The translations under genes were made by a program, and so were the position numbers. A stretch of 64,000 bases of DNA from Anolis sagrei (Eukaryota > Chordata > Lepidosauria > Squamata > Anolidae): contig NC_090025.1 of NCBI RefSeq assembly GCF_037176765.1, positions 19,776,545 through 19,840,544 of the forward strand, given 5' to 3'. The notes under the pieces were generated by a model, which had not been told where the DNA came from, did not search any database, and worked only from the letters and a program-made list of their open reading frames with translations. Numbering within the stretch: position 1 is the stretch's first letter; every line of letters begins with the position of its first letter. Of the stretch, positions 11,506 through 24,861 are shown piece after piece.

Positions 11506-12237
11506 CTTGGAAATCCATCTTCCATTAAACTTACCCTGGAAGGTATGCAGACCAGACCAGGCACTTATGGGGCTGAGAGTTGGTGTGGGGGTCAGAGGGA
11601 TGAAAGGGTGATGTATACAAGGGAAAGAGAGGGGAAAGCCCCGCTCCAAGTGCCGTGGGAGGGTGGGTGGCGCAGGGACCATACAGGCCATGTAGCCATC
11701 AGGTAAGTAAGATACAAAGAAGCAAGATTAAACTGAGGTATACATTTATTAAAAGTTTAAAATGTAATGAAACTAATCAAATGGGGTAAGACTATAGCAG
11801 AAAGTATCTCGGGGGCTGGTACCTGCTGACAGGCTCCTCTAGACCATCTTAAATTAAGGGTTCTTGCCTATTGTGGCTTGTCCCCACTGCGGACCTAGCG
11901 AGATAATTTAATATAATTTGATCTACGCTCGACCACACCTCTTCTTTGAATTCAACTGGTAAATGCAAGAGGCAAAAATACTGTTCTGCAAAAATACTGT
12001 TCTGCAACATTGCCTGGTGAAGTTCCAACATGCTGCCAAACCACAACATTCCTTGAAATGCGCCCCACCTTGTGTAGAAAACCAATTCATCCCTTACTAA
12101 TCACGTAATTTGAGCTTGGTGCAAGCTTAAAAACCATGCTGTGGAGAGGCAACCTGTAAGCTTCAATGTCTGATAAATGAATAACTGTATCCAAATAGCT
12201 GAAGATTGCTCATACTGCCAAAAAGCAATTGAAGAAA

Positions 12238-14796
12238 ATGCATCTTTTGTTTGAGATCCCGTTGTTCCTCCTTATTACCCTCTACTCCTATTTAGAGGCC
12301 TTTGTCAAGCTTCTCATTCCTGCAAAGAAAAAATCTATCAGTGGAGAACTTGTCCTCATCACTGGATCCGGCCATGGACTTGGAAGAGCCACTGCCTATG
12401 AATTTGCAAAGCGTCAGTGCAACTTAGTTCTGTGGGATATCAATAAGGTAGGAGAGGCACAACTGTGGATGCAGTTTGGCATTTGTCCTTTATTGTGATC
12501 CTGTTTGGAAGAGATTTCTCCTGTAAATAGTCATATAGTAATTGTACTTGAAAATTAAATTAAAACATTTAAAACAGTATTTTTGGAATCCTAAAATGCT
12601 TGTTGTTCTTGTTATGATTTTTTTCATGTCAGGAGCAACTTGAGAAACTACAAGTTGCTTCTGGTGTGAGAGAATTGGCCGTCTGCAAGGACATTGCTCA
12701 GAGGACACCCAGATTTTGATGTTTCACTATCTCATGTCCCTGCATGGAGAGCTGGAGGTAACAGAGGAAGCTCATCCGTGCTCTCCCCAAATTTGAACCT
12801 CCGACTTGTCGGTCTTCAGTCCTGCTAGCACAAGGGTTTAACCCATTAAATCACCAGGGGCTCCTCTTGTTATGATGCTTCCAATAAACTCTGAATTATA
12901 GTGACCTTGACTGCATTTACACTGTAAAATTCATGTAGTTTGACACAGCTTTAGCTGTCATGACTCAATGGTGTGGATTCATGGAAGTTGAAGTTTACTG
13001 AGGCACCAAGTACTCTTTGACAAACAAAGCTAAAGAACTTTTAAAGCTTCAACTGTTATATCCCATAGCATTGAGCCACAGATGTTAATGTGGTGTCAAA
13101 TCGCATTAATTCTATAGACAGCTTCTATTTATAGTCAGAATCTTATTTTCCTGGTTCTTCTTTCAGGAAATCTGCCCTTTTCTTAATAGCTTTCAGAATA
13201 AAAAGGCTTACTCTGATTATGCTGGATCTTTCTTGCCCTTGCAAGAGGGATGTCAGAATATAATTTCTGTTGGATAATACTGGATGTAAATATCTGTCTT
13301 GCAGTTCAGTATATGCTGGACAGTCAATTAAGAAATGTTCAATGTCTTCCACTGTTTGTTCTCCCCAGACGCAGAATCTCTCACTTCTTGGGATGTTACA
13401 GTAACGCCCGGTTTGCACCATAATACCGAGTTGTTCAAACCTAGCCCTAGTATATATTCTTCTTAAGGGTAGAGGAAGTGGAATAGTTAGGTAGTGCTCT
13501 AAATGAATATTCCTTTTGTCATTAATTCTATAATGCAAATGAATCCTTGACCAAAGGTTTTCTTGAGACGAATTATTCAGAGATAGTTAGCCATTGCCTT
13601 CTCCTGAGGCCAAGAGAATGGAACTTGCCCAAGGTCACCTAGATGTACATTAGATTGTGCTCTCCAAAAGTTGTAATCCACATTCAAGCCATCAAGATTA
13701 AGATCTCATTCTAATTTAAACTTAATGAAAGTTTATTGGAGAAGACATGAAGGGGAATTCATATTCCCTACAATCAACTTAGTTGCACTCTCAAAGTGAG
13801 ATTTTCCCACATACGTTAGCAATTATACCTGCAAATTAAGCCCATGTTCACCTTCCAATGCCCAGTCATAAAATAAAGAGCAGTGATATCAGATTAATAT
13901 CGGAAGAAAATCCTATGCTATGGCAAACAGACTCCTTTGCTTATTTCTAGAAACAAATTTATATATTAATAATTATTTTTTGCTTCTGAAAAGGTAAACC
14001 CCTGAAGAGCTATCCAGTTTGTCTACCTGTTAATCTTTAAGCTTTTCTGACTTTGACCTCAGTATAATATTTTAATGGTGAAACTTTCTCTTACTTTTTC
14101 TGCTTCTCAATTATCTTACAATAACATATATCCAGAAGATAGAAAGTTAATTTTGGGGGACTACAGATCTTAGAATCTGATGGGAATTGACCATAGAGTT
14201 GACCTGTAGCAGGCATGTAGCCGGGGGGGGGGGGGGGGGGGGCTTGGGGGGCTTCAATCCCCCCCCCCCCGAAATTCTCATGGTGGTTCGCGAGAAGGCC
14301 TTACTGGTGCATTATTTAAACTGTTATGTTTATTCATATCATGATCTGATCACCATGCTGAATATATCCCATATGCATGAGGGTATTGGGGTAACGATAC
14401 AAAAGGTTTGCTAGCGTAGACCCTCTTTCACTCAGACTCAGCCCCCCCCCCCCCCATAGAAATCCTGGCTATGGGCCTGACCTGTAGGATCTCAAATTTA
14501 CAGAGAGAACACATTAACCAAATCAATGATTAGTCAAATCCTCAGAAGTTAAACCAGAAAATGTAAAAGGTTTTGTATAGTTAAGATATATACCTCTGTG
14601 TACAGGAAAGGACCTGGGCCAGCAACAGGCTGTTCTGACTATACCTTATTTTGCTCTCATGTTACTTCTAGAAGATATTATAATAGAAGCATATATAGAG
14701 CAATAGCTTCCCTTGAATGTCCACAAAGATATACATTTTTTCCTCACTTTCTTCCTTTCTGGAACTGAAATTGGTCTGTATGGATCCTTGAATTCC

Positions 14797-14841
<45 letters not shown>

Positions 14842-17800
14842 TTGTTACCCGCCTCTCCCTGAGGCTCAAGGTGGGATACAACATCATTAAAACAAGAGAT
14901 AAAACAAGATACACAGCGTTAAAACACAAATTAAAACACACTGATGAAATGCAGATTAAAATTCACAACTTACATTAATCGGGTTGGCCTGCTGGAAGAG
15001 ATGGGTCTTACATTCCAACAACTGGTTTAGCTGTTGAACCTCTTCTGGCAGGTTTCATATTTATTTATTTATTTATTTACGACATTTATATGCCGTCCTT
15101 CTCACCCCGAAGGGGACTCAGAGCGGCTTACAAGGTATATATACATACAATATATTATATTATTAGCATAGTACAATATCAGTTTTAAATATTGCTATAT
15201 TATACTATACCAATGATATTGTAATATTATTAGTAATATTACATGTAATATAAATATATAATTATAATATCATATTATTATTATTATTATTAGTAGTAGT
15301 AGTAGTATTATATTGCATTACATTAATATTCTTTGGGCTGCTGATGAAAAGGTCTTCTGAGTGATGGTTACAAGTTAGGTTCTGACGGACTGGAGCAGAC
15401 ACCCTTCAGAGTACCTAAGTTTGCAGGGTGGATTGTATGGGAGAAGCTGAACCTATAGATAACCCAGACTCAAACCATGGAGAGCTTTAAAGGTCAAAAC
15501 CTTGTACTTTGGATTACTGTGGATATTTTGGGTTGGATGTCCATGTTCCAGTAGCATTCTCTCTTATTGTTTCACCTGTGTCTGTGGCTGGCATCTTCAG
15601 AACCTCTGAAGATGCCAGCCACAGATGTGTTATCGAACATCACTACCCCCTCCACACATAAAAGAGGATTTATAGTTAGGGATTTATAATTTGGCAAGGA
15701 CATCATACTGAAATGGTGTAAAAGGAGTTAAGCCTTGGCCACCTTACAACAGGACTAACAGCAGCAAGGATCCTCTCGCCATGCTAGATTGGTGTACATT
15801 TTTTATCTGTCTGTCTGTCTGTCTGTCTGTGTGTCTATATATTTGTAGCAAATTTGTGGAATTCTGATTACAAGTGACATTGACCTCTGCTTGACCTGTC
15901 ATAACAGGTAAACTGCCCAGCTATTGTGTCATGCTGAGAACCAGCCCCAGGCATTTCCAACACCTTTGCTCAGATAGTCTGGGAAAGTCATGGTCTCATC
16001 ATCTCCAGGCAACCAAGGAAAAACAAAGATAACAACTGCTATATTTTATTTCTGCATTATATGTGTGTGTTTGCCATTCATTTCTCAAATCTAGAATGTA
16101 TAAATTATACCTTTACTTTTCCTTATTAATAAATGTGCCTATAAACTGCCTGGTTCAGGCCACAGAGCTATTAATGAAGAATGCTTCCCAGTCTCAGGCT
16201 AAGAATATAACAAAAGATAGCAATAACTCAATAGACATCTTTGTTTACTCAGCCCAGCCATTGTTCTCCAGGGCCTGGGTTTCATAATTCCTGGACCCCT
16301 GCTGGCCTGGAATGCCGGCACTCTTTTCAGATTTCTCTCAACCCACAGAGCTTTCCCCATCTGGTTGGGAGGGATTTCCAGCTATATCATTGGAGCTCAG
16401 CCAACCAGAAACAACAGGAATGGCTCAAACTGAACAATGGACTTGCTTGTATAAAAACCGTTGTTCAGAGCACATGCTCTCTATTCTTGCACCTTTAGGG
16501 CAAAAACCCTGCTTACAAGATGGAGTTTGAAGTTCCCCAACTTGGTACAGAGGTAGACAAATATAAACCGTATTGCAGAAGTCCACCCTTGAGGTTATCG
16601 GCATGTATCCTGCCCCCAATGTTTGAGTCATGAAAAGGCAATTGAAATAAATAATACATAGGAAATATGTATCATGTTGTGGAAGTACAGAATACATTGA
16701 TATTACTGCTGTTGTAATGCTGATTGTGGTGTTGACAATGATGATTGTCACCATGCTTTCCAAGTGCAGCATGGTGTTGAGGAAACAGCTGAAGAGTGCA
16801 GAAAGCTGGGAGCCACAGCACATGCATTTGTGGTGGACTGTAGCAAAAGAGAGGACATCTACAAAACTGCAGAGAAGGTAAGACTGAAGTTCAGAAGTAT
16901 TTTCCAAAGCTTGAAAAAAATCTGTCCCTGTGTCTACCTTTTCACCTCTTTTCTCCCTCTCTCTCCTTTTATCTCTGTTTCTATTCATCTATCTACCCTG
17001 CCTTTCTCTCAACCTGGGAACCAAGGTATCTCATACCATGAATTAAAACAAGGTATCCTATTGATTAAACAATATTTAAGAACAATTCCATTATTAATAG
17101 ACTTCTAAGTAGTTACAAATACTTTTTGTTGTTGTTATTGTTGTTGTTTTAAAGGCCTCCTATTAGAGGGAATTCTACAGCATAGAGAAACGCACCAAGA
17201 AGGATCACCCACAGGTCCTCACTAAACTTAACAGTGAGAGTGGTCAAACTCATCCTGTTGGATTGTAAAAACAAAAGAGGCCCAAATTACAGTCTTTCAA
17301 TTATTTTCTGGAAATATAAGTTCTCACCAGATATCTGGATAATTGGATATATATGTACCTGGATACATACATACATACATACATACATACATACATACAT
17401 ACACAGAGAGAGGGGCTGCCATATTTTGGACATGAGATAATGTTGTAAAAAAATCACACACACTCTTTCCAAAAGATAAACTCAACACAACACAGTGAGT
17501 GACACCAAATAACCTCTCCTAGCAATTGAACTGCATAGGGGACAGAGCTGAGACAGAGTGTCAAATAAAAATGCCCTAGCACCCTCCCAGACCTTCAAGC
17601 TTGCCCTTCCAAGAAAGACCAGAAGTCTTAATGTACAGTTGTGCATCTTGGGTTCCCATATGTTGGCTTATGTTGATGTTGTTCCCCCTCTTAGTAAAGT
17701 AAGCACCAAAAGAACATGTGGGTCAATTTTAGCATGACATGTTCATCTGAGGCTGGATCTACACTGCCATATAATACAGTTTTATAATGTATATAATGCA

Positions 17801-20800
17801 GATTAACTTCTTTGAATTGGATTATATGAGTCTACATTGCAGTTAATCAGCATTCAAAAATGGATTAAATGGTAGTGTAGATGCAGACTTTTAAAAGCCC
17901 TGTCAAATTCCAGCACAGCTAGCCCTCCCTGATAACTCTGTCTCCTTGGTCTGTTTTACAACCAACTGCTTATAGAGTCTGAATAAAAAAGATCCCACTC
18001 CAAGTATGATAGACCCTTCCTTAATCTATATTTTCAATTCATTTTAAAGGTCAAAGAAGAGATTGGTGATGTGAGCATTTTGATGAATAACGCCGGTGTG
18101 GTATCTCCAATAGATGTGATGTCCACTGATGACCGTGACATTCAAAAAACATTTGAAGTCAACATTCTTGCTCATTATTGGGTAATAATTGTTAAAGTGT
18201 CTATCTTGTTCGTTCAGCCAGGTTGGTGAGCAAATGACCATGTAATAGGCTGAACTGACCCTCAATTGATGCAGTTGTTCTCAGATCTACTCCGTGGCTC
18301 AGACTGAACAGGAATACCCACAAGGCCACAACCACTACAGGGTGCATTGATTTTATGGAATTGATGGTGGTCAGTGGCTGTAACATTACAGCTCAGAAAG
18401 TCAAGCAAATTTTTAATTTTATCTCAGCATCATCTAATTTTACTCCTGTTTTTTCAAGCCAAAACATTGTGTTCTACTTTTCAGCTGATTCCATTTTCTG
18501 GCATTGGTCCAGTTCCTAACATGTCAGATAAGTTACAGTTACTTTCTATGGGAGCTTCCTGGATTTATATCTGGCTAATAGTCCCCGGTAGCACAGTGGG
18601 TTAAAGCCCTTAGCTGCTGAGCTTGTTGACCAAAAGGTCGCAGGTTCGAATCCGGGGAGTGGCATGAGCTGTCAGCCCCAGTTTCTGCCAACCTAGCAAT
18701 TCAAAAACATGCAAATGTGAGTAAATCACTAGGTAACGCTCTGTTGGAAAGGTAACGGCGCTCCTTGCAGTCATGCCAGCCACATGACCTTGGAGGTGTC
18801 TATGGACAACACTGGCTCTTTGGCTTAGAAATTGAGATGAGTACCACACCCCAGAGTTGGACATGACTGGACTCAAACCTTTACCTTTACCTAATAGAAA
18901 GACAGAAAGAAAGTTACATTTCTCTCTATCGCATCCTACTAGTGAAAGTTATTTCTAATGAGTTTGGTGCTTAGCTAGCAGAAAAGCCACTGACTCAAGT
19001 AGCAAATCAAATGTAATGACAGTTTATACCATTCCCTGAATTCCACCAGTGATTCATATGACCAGCTTCCATCATCAGTGTCCTTCTGCAATGTCCTTTT
19101 CATTTATAGCTCAATTCTCAGTTTGAGCTGTCATGTATTCTTTTGAATATCTGAATACCACTTGTGTTTTCATTTAAATTGAGCAACAAAATATGAGATG
19201 TTGAGACTGTAACCACACTGTGTGGGCAGATAATAACAATAATGTCTGGCATTACTGCTGTAGTTCAATCCTAGGATTTCATGAGATACTTACAATTCTC
19301 TTTCAGGGAGCTCTGGTGCTGTAGCTCAAGCCAAAACATTATTTACATCTAACCATCTCATAAAACTACCAATCCCAGAATGCACGGGAAACTTAGAATT
19401 CTGTAGAAAGTAAAGAATTAGAAGTCTCTTGTAAAAAAAACTCTTGAGTCTCCCATGAATTCCCAAAATTCCATCGGAAAGGCAAAGTGGTGCCATAATG
19501 TTGTAAAACATCTGAAGAATATTGTTTTATGTTAGTAAAGGTAAAGGTTTTCCCCTGACATTAAGTTCAGTTGTGTCCAACTCTGGGGGTTTGGTGCTGT
19601 AAAAGTTTGTCTGAGTTTAGGGAATGTAAGATTGGTGGGTTGAATTGTTGTTCCCTGGTAGTGAAATATAAGGAACAGTTACTTTCTATGGACAGTTAAT
19701 TTCTCCATCTTTTTGTTTATTTTCAGACAGCAAAAGCATTTGTGCCAACCATGATGAGAAATAACCATGGTCATGTTGTCACGGTGGCTTCTGCTGGAGG
19801 CCATATAGTGGCACCTTTTCTTGTGGCTTATTGGTAAGTATGATAAGAAAATCCCAAGTCACCCAAAAGGATGATTTTTTCAGTCCAGTCAAAGTAGTCC
19901 AGCTACATGTTCAAGACACAATTTCAACCACACATTTCTTATACATAATTACACACTACTTAATCACATTTCAATTCTTCTTCTTTTAGCTCATCTAAAT
20001 TTGCTGCTGTTGGTTTTCACCGAGCTTTGACAGCTGAGCTGGCTGCATTGGGGAAGAATGGAGTTAAAACATCATGTGTCTGTCCTATGTTTATAAACAG
20101 TGACTTTGTCAAAAATCCATCTTCAAGGTAAGGTTAGTGGGACACTAGTATTGGGAAAAAACCAATGATATAAGTATTCCTCCGTCGTTCCTCTCTCTCT
20201 CTCTTTTGTTATTTAGTTCAGGTAACGACAACCTGCAGACTTTTAGATGCAATGAAACAACTATTCTCTTTAGTTCTCAGTATGCAAGTTCTCAACATGT
20301 AAGATGGCTGGGTCATAGGGTCTTAACTTTTATTGAGATTGATACCCATTTGGCAATTTTATTTCCTCTCTCAAATAAATCTATTCTAGCATTTTTAGAA
20401 CAACATTCCTGATGTTAGGATATGTTATGTTGCCAAGATGAATCTGTATGGAAGCCAGGAGAACTCACTAAACTGCACCCCTCATGATTCCATAGCATGG
20501 AGCCATGCGAGTTAAAGTTGTGTCAACTTGCATTAGTTTTATAGTGTAGATGTACTCAATGTCTTCATTTGTCTTCTTCCCGTGTCTTTGTTAGCATAGA
20601 AGCCTGGAAAACCTATTTTACTGCATTATGTGAGCTAAGAGATTGTGGAAGATGTAGTAAAAAATGCCTTATTCAACTTGACCATCAACTGCCATTAGTC
20701 AAAAAGGCCTTGAAGGCACACAACTTAAACAATTCCACATTTTGAGGAACACTCCTCTGTATCCTTTGGATAATAGCTTCATAAATCCTTAAAACTTTCT

Positions 20801-21600
20801 CCAGTCGCTCCTGACACACACAGAACCCCCCCCCCCCTCCTTAGCATTGCTCATTCTGACTCGTACTTCTTTAAATTAAGGTCTTTGGTTTGAAGCCATC
20901 TGGAGAACTAAAGGTCTTCAACTCCTCATTTCTTTTACGTTTTTCTTATGTTGACTTAAATTCTCGGTCTAGATCTTACACAGTGCCCATAGCTCTACCA
21001 GCCCACATTAAATGCAGCTGGTGCATTGCAAAGATGCCCCTTATTTTAGGGTTAGAAGACTTATTCTTTGTAGGGTTGGCAGGTGTCCATTGTCACGAGA
21101 AATGTCCCCTATTTGAGGGCTGGAGGACTTTTCCTTCTGAATAGATTGAATGAGATAATGTAAGAATACTATATGGAACCTTATGTAATTTATGGACTTA
21201 GAAAGTATGCTAAGTTAATTGAAACTGATACTTGTATTTGGTGTAGAGCACAAACTTGTTCATAATTGTTTCCTATTGTCAAACCCACAATATTTTTAAG
21301 TGTCTCCATTCCTAATTTAAGTGTCCCCATCACTACTGGACTTCCACAAGGAGGTCAAGACCTTCCTCCATCAACAGGCTTTTGGGGAAGAGGAAAGGGA
21401 GGCTCTGGGTAGGCTGGGTGAGATTGGGAAGGCATATGATTTTAAAGAGTATTTTAATGGGGTTTTTAAAACTGTATTTTAAATCTGTTTTTATTTAATT
21501 GTTTTTTAACTTTTGTATTTCTCTTTTTAAACTGCTTAGTGTGGATAGATGTTAGCTGCCTTGATTCTCCCCATGGGGAGAAAGGCGGGATATAAATATA

Positions 21601-21645
<45 letters not shown>

Positions 21646-22007
21646 AATAATAATAATAATAATTTTAACTACTTTGTGCAATGGTCTTGTTTAAATACAG
21701 GTTAATGCCACCTATGGAGCCAGAAGATGTTGCAAAACAAGTAATGAATGGTGTACTAACGAATGAGACAATGATTTTCATCCCACCATTTCTCAAGTTC
21801 AATTTAATGCTGGATAAGTGAGTACTGTGAACATAAAGAATAATTTGCTCATTGACCTTTTGTGTAATTCAGTTTAGAAGAACCATGCTAATACTTAATC
21901 TTCCTTTCCATCCCAGGTTGCTTCCAGACCGGGCAGCTGCATTTCTCTGGAAGCTGAATAAACTTAAATTTGATTATGTTGCTGCCTATAAGGATGTGGA
22001 AAACTAA
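12238..22007 (+). CDS. HSD17B11/13-like: 17-beta-hydroxysteroid dehydrogenase 11/13-like, gene 2 (complete)
   Basis: Complete seven-exon gene: 12238-12447, 16770-16877, 18050-18181, 19727-19833, 19990-20127, 21701-21817 and 21917-22007, giving exactly 300 residues, the length of human HSD17B11 and HSD17B13. The start is ATG 12238 (MHLLFEIPLFLL). An in-frame TTG at 12229 is not needed. Residues about 4-28 form the hydrophobic hairpin that anchors this family to ER and lipid droplets. TGSGHGLG (42-49) is the dinucleotide loop, and Asp67 in LWDINK favours NAD over NADP. NNAG is at 119-122, and the tetrad Asn144, Ser172, Tyr185, Lys189 is intact. Introns of 156 and 99 bp flank exon 5 and exon 7. 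It lies 6.8 kb downstream of gene 1 in the same direction, and its introns 3-6 and 3' flank align with those of gene 1, so it is a tandem duplicate. It is expected to oxidise a steroid or retinoid alcohol, but the substrate cannot be read from sequence. Confidence 0.96.
12613..12866 (-). mobile_element. tRNA-derived SINE, second family
   Basis: Reverse-oriented copy: tail tcaggagcaacttgagaaac at the left, tRNA-like head ending gggtttaacccattaaatc at the right. The same family is at 23553, 43744 and 60947. It is in intron 1 of gene 2. Confidence 0.75.
13140..13560 (-). mobile_element. LINE ORF2 C-terminal fragment
   Basis: A minus-strand frame (13538-13143) carries RFCVWGEQTVEDIEHFLI, then DCPAYTELQDRYLHPVL, the Cys-rich tail found after reverse transcriptase in several LINE clades. 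The clade is unassigned. It is in intron 1 of gene 2. Confidence 0.6.
14210..14479. mobile_element. hAT MITE with G and C homopolymers
   Basis: Exact 8-bp target duplication acctgtag at 14202-14209 and 14480-14487. The ends caggcatgtagcc and ggctatgggcctg are imperfect inverted repeats. Inside are runs of about 20 G, 12 C and 14 C. No coding content. In intron 1 of gene 2. Confidence 0.8.
14795..15310 (-). mobile_element. L2-like LINE fragments with (AAT)n, (TTTA)n and (ATT)n
   Basis: (AAT)15 is followed by tgttacccgcctctccctga and aacatcattaaaacaag. A second unit starts at (TTTA)n 15060 with gccgtccttctcaccccgaa and runs into AT-rich repeats to 15310. These are reversed LINE 3' ends with microsatellite tails. 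Confidence 0.5.
15535..15640. mobile_element. Penelope-like end fragment, foldback
   Basis: ccatgttccagtagcattct and gtggctggcatcttcagaac, then gaagatgccagccacag inverted. This is the same terminal sequence as the Penelope-like copies at 24862 and 26981, in inverted halves. Confidence 0.5.
17367..17403. repeat. (ATAC)n microsatellite
   Basis: About nine tandem ATAC units in intron 2 of gene 2. A (TGTC)n run of about seven units lies at 15804-15832 in intron 1. Confidence 0.95.
17752..17895. repeat. MITE-like repeat
   Basis: Starts ggctggatctacactgccat and ends ggtagtgtagatgcagact, inverted ends common to several stretches here (49795-49955, 55640-55770, 12908-13120). Probably a non-autonomous DNA element. 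Confidence 0.5.
18582..18893 (+). mobile_element. Sauria-type tRNA-derived SINE, near full length
   Basis: Head with A-box-like tagcacagtgggttaaagc and B box aggttcgaatccgggg, body with gtcagccccagtttctgcc, and BovB-like tail ending tttacctttaccta. Pol III boxes look good. In intron 3 of gene 2. Confidence 0.88.
19538..19612 (-). mobile_element. Sauria SINE tail fragment
   Basis: gtaaaggtaaaggttttccc and cattaagttcagttgtgtcc, the tail end only, in intron 3 of gene 2. Confidence 0.7.
21339..21665 (+). mobile_element. L2-like LINE 3' end with (GAT)n(AAT)n
   Basis: ggacttccacaaggaggtca through ggagaaaggcgggatataaa, ending in about 15 GAT and 6 AAT units. Located 36 nt upstream of the gene 2 exon 6 acceptor at 21701, and absent from gene 1. 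Confidence 0.7.
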
Positions 22008-22285
22008 GGAAATTGATTTGTCCATTCAGTTTTTATTTTTGCTTTTAATGCTGTCACATTTTAGTTAAGGATAAAATTTGACCCAGCTGTTGTGAAGCCA
22101 CCATAACCTCACCTCCACACCAAATTAATCTAGACGTTCCAAAGACTTCAAACAAAAAAATATGATTTTTAAATTTTTTTAAACCTTTTCTGCTCTTTCA
22201 AAGTTTCACTGTTCCGAAGCTGCTGGAGACCCTGGGAGGACCCAACAGCAACTGTATCCTGAGCTATCTCGAAGCTAAACCCTTT

Positions 22286-22305
22286 AATAAATGTACTACA
22301 ATAAA
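22286..22305 (+). promoter_or_regulatory. double polyadenylation signal of gene 2
   Basis: Two AATAAA hexamers (22286-22291 and 22300-22305) stand about 280 nt beyond the gene 2 stop, followed by TG-rich sequence (tgtgtaact, ttgtgtac) of the kind that binds cleavage factors. Confidence 0.6.
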
Positions 22306-23552
22306 TGATATTTTTTGTGTAACTTGTATTCATTGTGTACTGTATCAATTCCTAAATGTATAAAACTATATCAAATGTACTATGAAAGCATCCATTTCCC
22401 CAACCCTCCCTATTTGCATGAGCTTCTGAGAACGGAGATCACTGAGTCATTAAAAGGGTCCCTCTTTTGATCTAGATTTAATAATTCAATTTCCTCTGTG
22501 TATATATGAATACTGTTTATTTGATTAAATGTGACTAGAGACTTATAGTTCCCATAGCAGAGAAGGCTAAGACAAAGATGAATAAATTAGCATTTCAAAA
22601 GGATAGCCAAGCCTCTGGCTACACAGGATTTTGTTTTTGGTGCCTTGCACCTTTGCCTTTTTGGAACTGGACACTGAAATCAATCAAGGAATCATCTGCA
22701 TATCCACATCATCAACCTCTTCAGTTTTGTGCCCTCCAAGGAGGCATCTCTGAAATGGATTGGACCTTTAAACTAACCAGTAATCAACTGTTTTCTACCC
22801 ACCGTGGGGATCCCGCCTGTGATAAAAGAGAAATGCCCAGGCAATAGCTGTGTGGATCCTAGCCAGTCCATTTCTCAGCCAATCAGGAGGAGGCCCAAGT
22901 AGTCTGAATAGCTGTCAAAAGTGTCTTGTATTTTACTGTGAACAGGTGTTTGTACATTTTCAAGCAGTGACTCAGTACTTGGATCCCTTTTGGTCAGATT
23001 GTAATAAACCTGTGTAGTTTACCTTCAAACCTGGAGTGCTTTGCTCTTTGCCCTGGCCAATTTGGTTAAGCAAAAGCTTACTAGGCATGGACCTTCTTAA
23101 CCACAGTCCACTACAGAGCCTTTTCCAAATCAGATTCTCCTGAACTACAAATCCCATCATCTCTACCAACATTGTTTGGGAATAGCCTAACTACTGGAGG
23201 ACACCACATTTGAGAATGATCAAAACAATTAGAAATGTCCTACACAAGAAATTCTTAGAAAATAATTCCCAGAAATATATCTATGTATCTTATAGGATGG
23301 AAGTTTTGCTTTTTCTTGCAGCTAAGATAATGTCCTATCTCTTACTTCAATAAGTGTGGTCCCATCTACATATAATGAAGTTTCAGAATGTGTGAGCCAC
23401 ATACTGTTTTCTCTCTCCAATAGAAACATTATTGGCTTGCTATTTTTTGAAGGGAACACTGTGATCATTTTAGAATAGGACTTTGAATTATATTGTCCTC
23501 CAGATATTTTTCATTTGCAACTCCCAGCATTCCTCACCCTTGACTATGCTGG

Positions 23553-23815
23553 CTTTTTTTTCATGCCAGGAGCCACTTGAGAAAGTCGCTTCTGGTGTGG
23601 GAGAATTGGCTGTCTGCAAGGACATTGCCCAGAGGACGCCCTGATGTTTTGATGTTTTACCATCCTTGTGAGAGGCTTCTCTCATGTCCCCACATGGGGA
23701 GCTGGAGCTGATAGAGGGAGTTCATCCATGCTCTCCCTGGATTCGAACTTCCATCCTGTCAGTCTTCAGTCTTGCCGTTTCAAGGGTTTAACCCATTGCA
23801 CCACCGGGGCTCCTG
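23553..23815 (-). mobile_element. tRNA-derived SINE, second family
   Basis: catgccaggagccacttgag at the tail and gggtttaacccattgcacc at the tRNA-like head, matching 12613 and 60947. Confidence 0.8.
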
Positions 23816-24464
23816 CTATGCTTGCTAAGACTGCTGAATCTGAAAATATATCCAGAGGGCTACATTATTCCCATCTATACCTTAAGGGAAAGTGTAAGAT
23901 ACTGTGAAGACCTAGATGACAGTTTAGATGCCCTGAAAGGATTTGCATAGCTTTTCCTTCAAAGTAGTGAATGATGTAATAAAGCCCTGTAAATAAACAC
24001 AAGTGTAAAAGAACCGTTTATATTGTATACGATGGGTGTAATGTCATGCAGAAACAAGGAGGGACACATTCCTCATACTTCAGGACCAAGACATACATGG
24101 GTGAAAAAACATTCATTCCATGAATACTTAAGGACATATTTCACTCATGTGATCCTTAGTTCTGTGCCTGTAAGATCCATAAAGCTTCAGTCATCTTTGA
24201 ATTTTAATATCATGCTTCTTTTTGAATGCCTACGCACAGACCTCAAATCAAAAATCTGGGTTCTATTAGTCACATCCATATAATGTCCCACCAAATCTTT
24301 CAGAACCAGCCTTTGACAATAACATTACTGTGTTGCACTGCACAACTCAGTGCTAGTTCAAACATTTGTTGACTGAAGAGAAGAAGAAGATGGTACCCTT
24401 TTCCATCCCATGTACAATTTACCTATGAAAAAGATTGCAATGTATAACTTGAATGTGCAAAGAA

Positions 24465-24664
24465 TCATAGAATCATAGAGTTGGAAGGGACCTCATGGGC
24501 CATCCAGTCCAACCCCCTGCCAAGAAGCAGGAATATTGCATTCAAAGCACCCCAGACAGATGGCCAACTAGCCTCTGTTTAGAAACCTCCAAAGAAGGAG
24601 CCTCCACCACACTCCGGGGCAGAGAGTTCCACTGCTGAACAGCTCTCACAGTCAGGAAGTTTCT
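24465..24664 (-). mobile_element. CR1 LINE 3' end
   Basis: agaatcatagaatcatagag at the terminus, then gggccatccagtccaacccc, in reverse sense. High similarity to 5950-6140 marks it as the same CR1 subfamily. Confidence 0.85.
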
Positions 24665-24861
24665 CTCTCTTCGCTGGAATATGTGGTCATCCAGTGAAGC
24701 TGAAAGTTAGACTCATGACTAATAGAAGAAGTACAGAGCACATCAATAGGTGTATTTTGTTTCCTCAGATTGTTGGGATGGCTTCCAGCTTGGACAAGGA
24801 GAATGACAAATTCATGGAGAATGGGGCTATTCATGGCCCTCTCACAACACACTTTATAATG

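Noticed and set aside
12229-12237. Upstream TTG start for gene 2
   Set aside because: Starting at ATG 12238 gives exactly the family length of 300 residues, and TTG initiation is not needed.
16425-16988. 187-codon minus-strand frame
   Set aside because: It runs antisense over gene 2 exon 2 and an LTR- or repeat-like flank, with low-complexity content; a chance open frame.
17367-17403. CRISPR-like regular repeat
   Set aside because: A plain tetranucleotide microsatellite without spacers in a vertebrate intron.
18582-18660. Possible tRNA gene (good A and B boxes)
   Set aside because: It is the head of a Sauria-type SINE with the typical body and tail; no cloverleaf expected beyond the promoter boxes.
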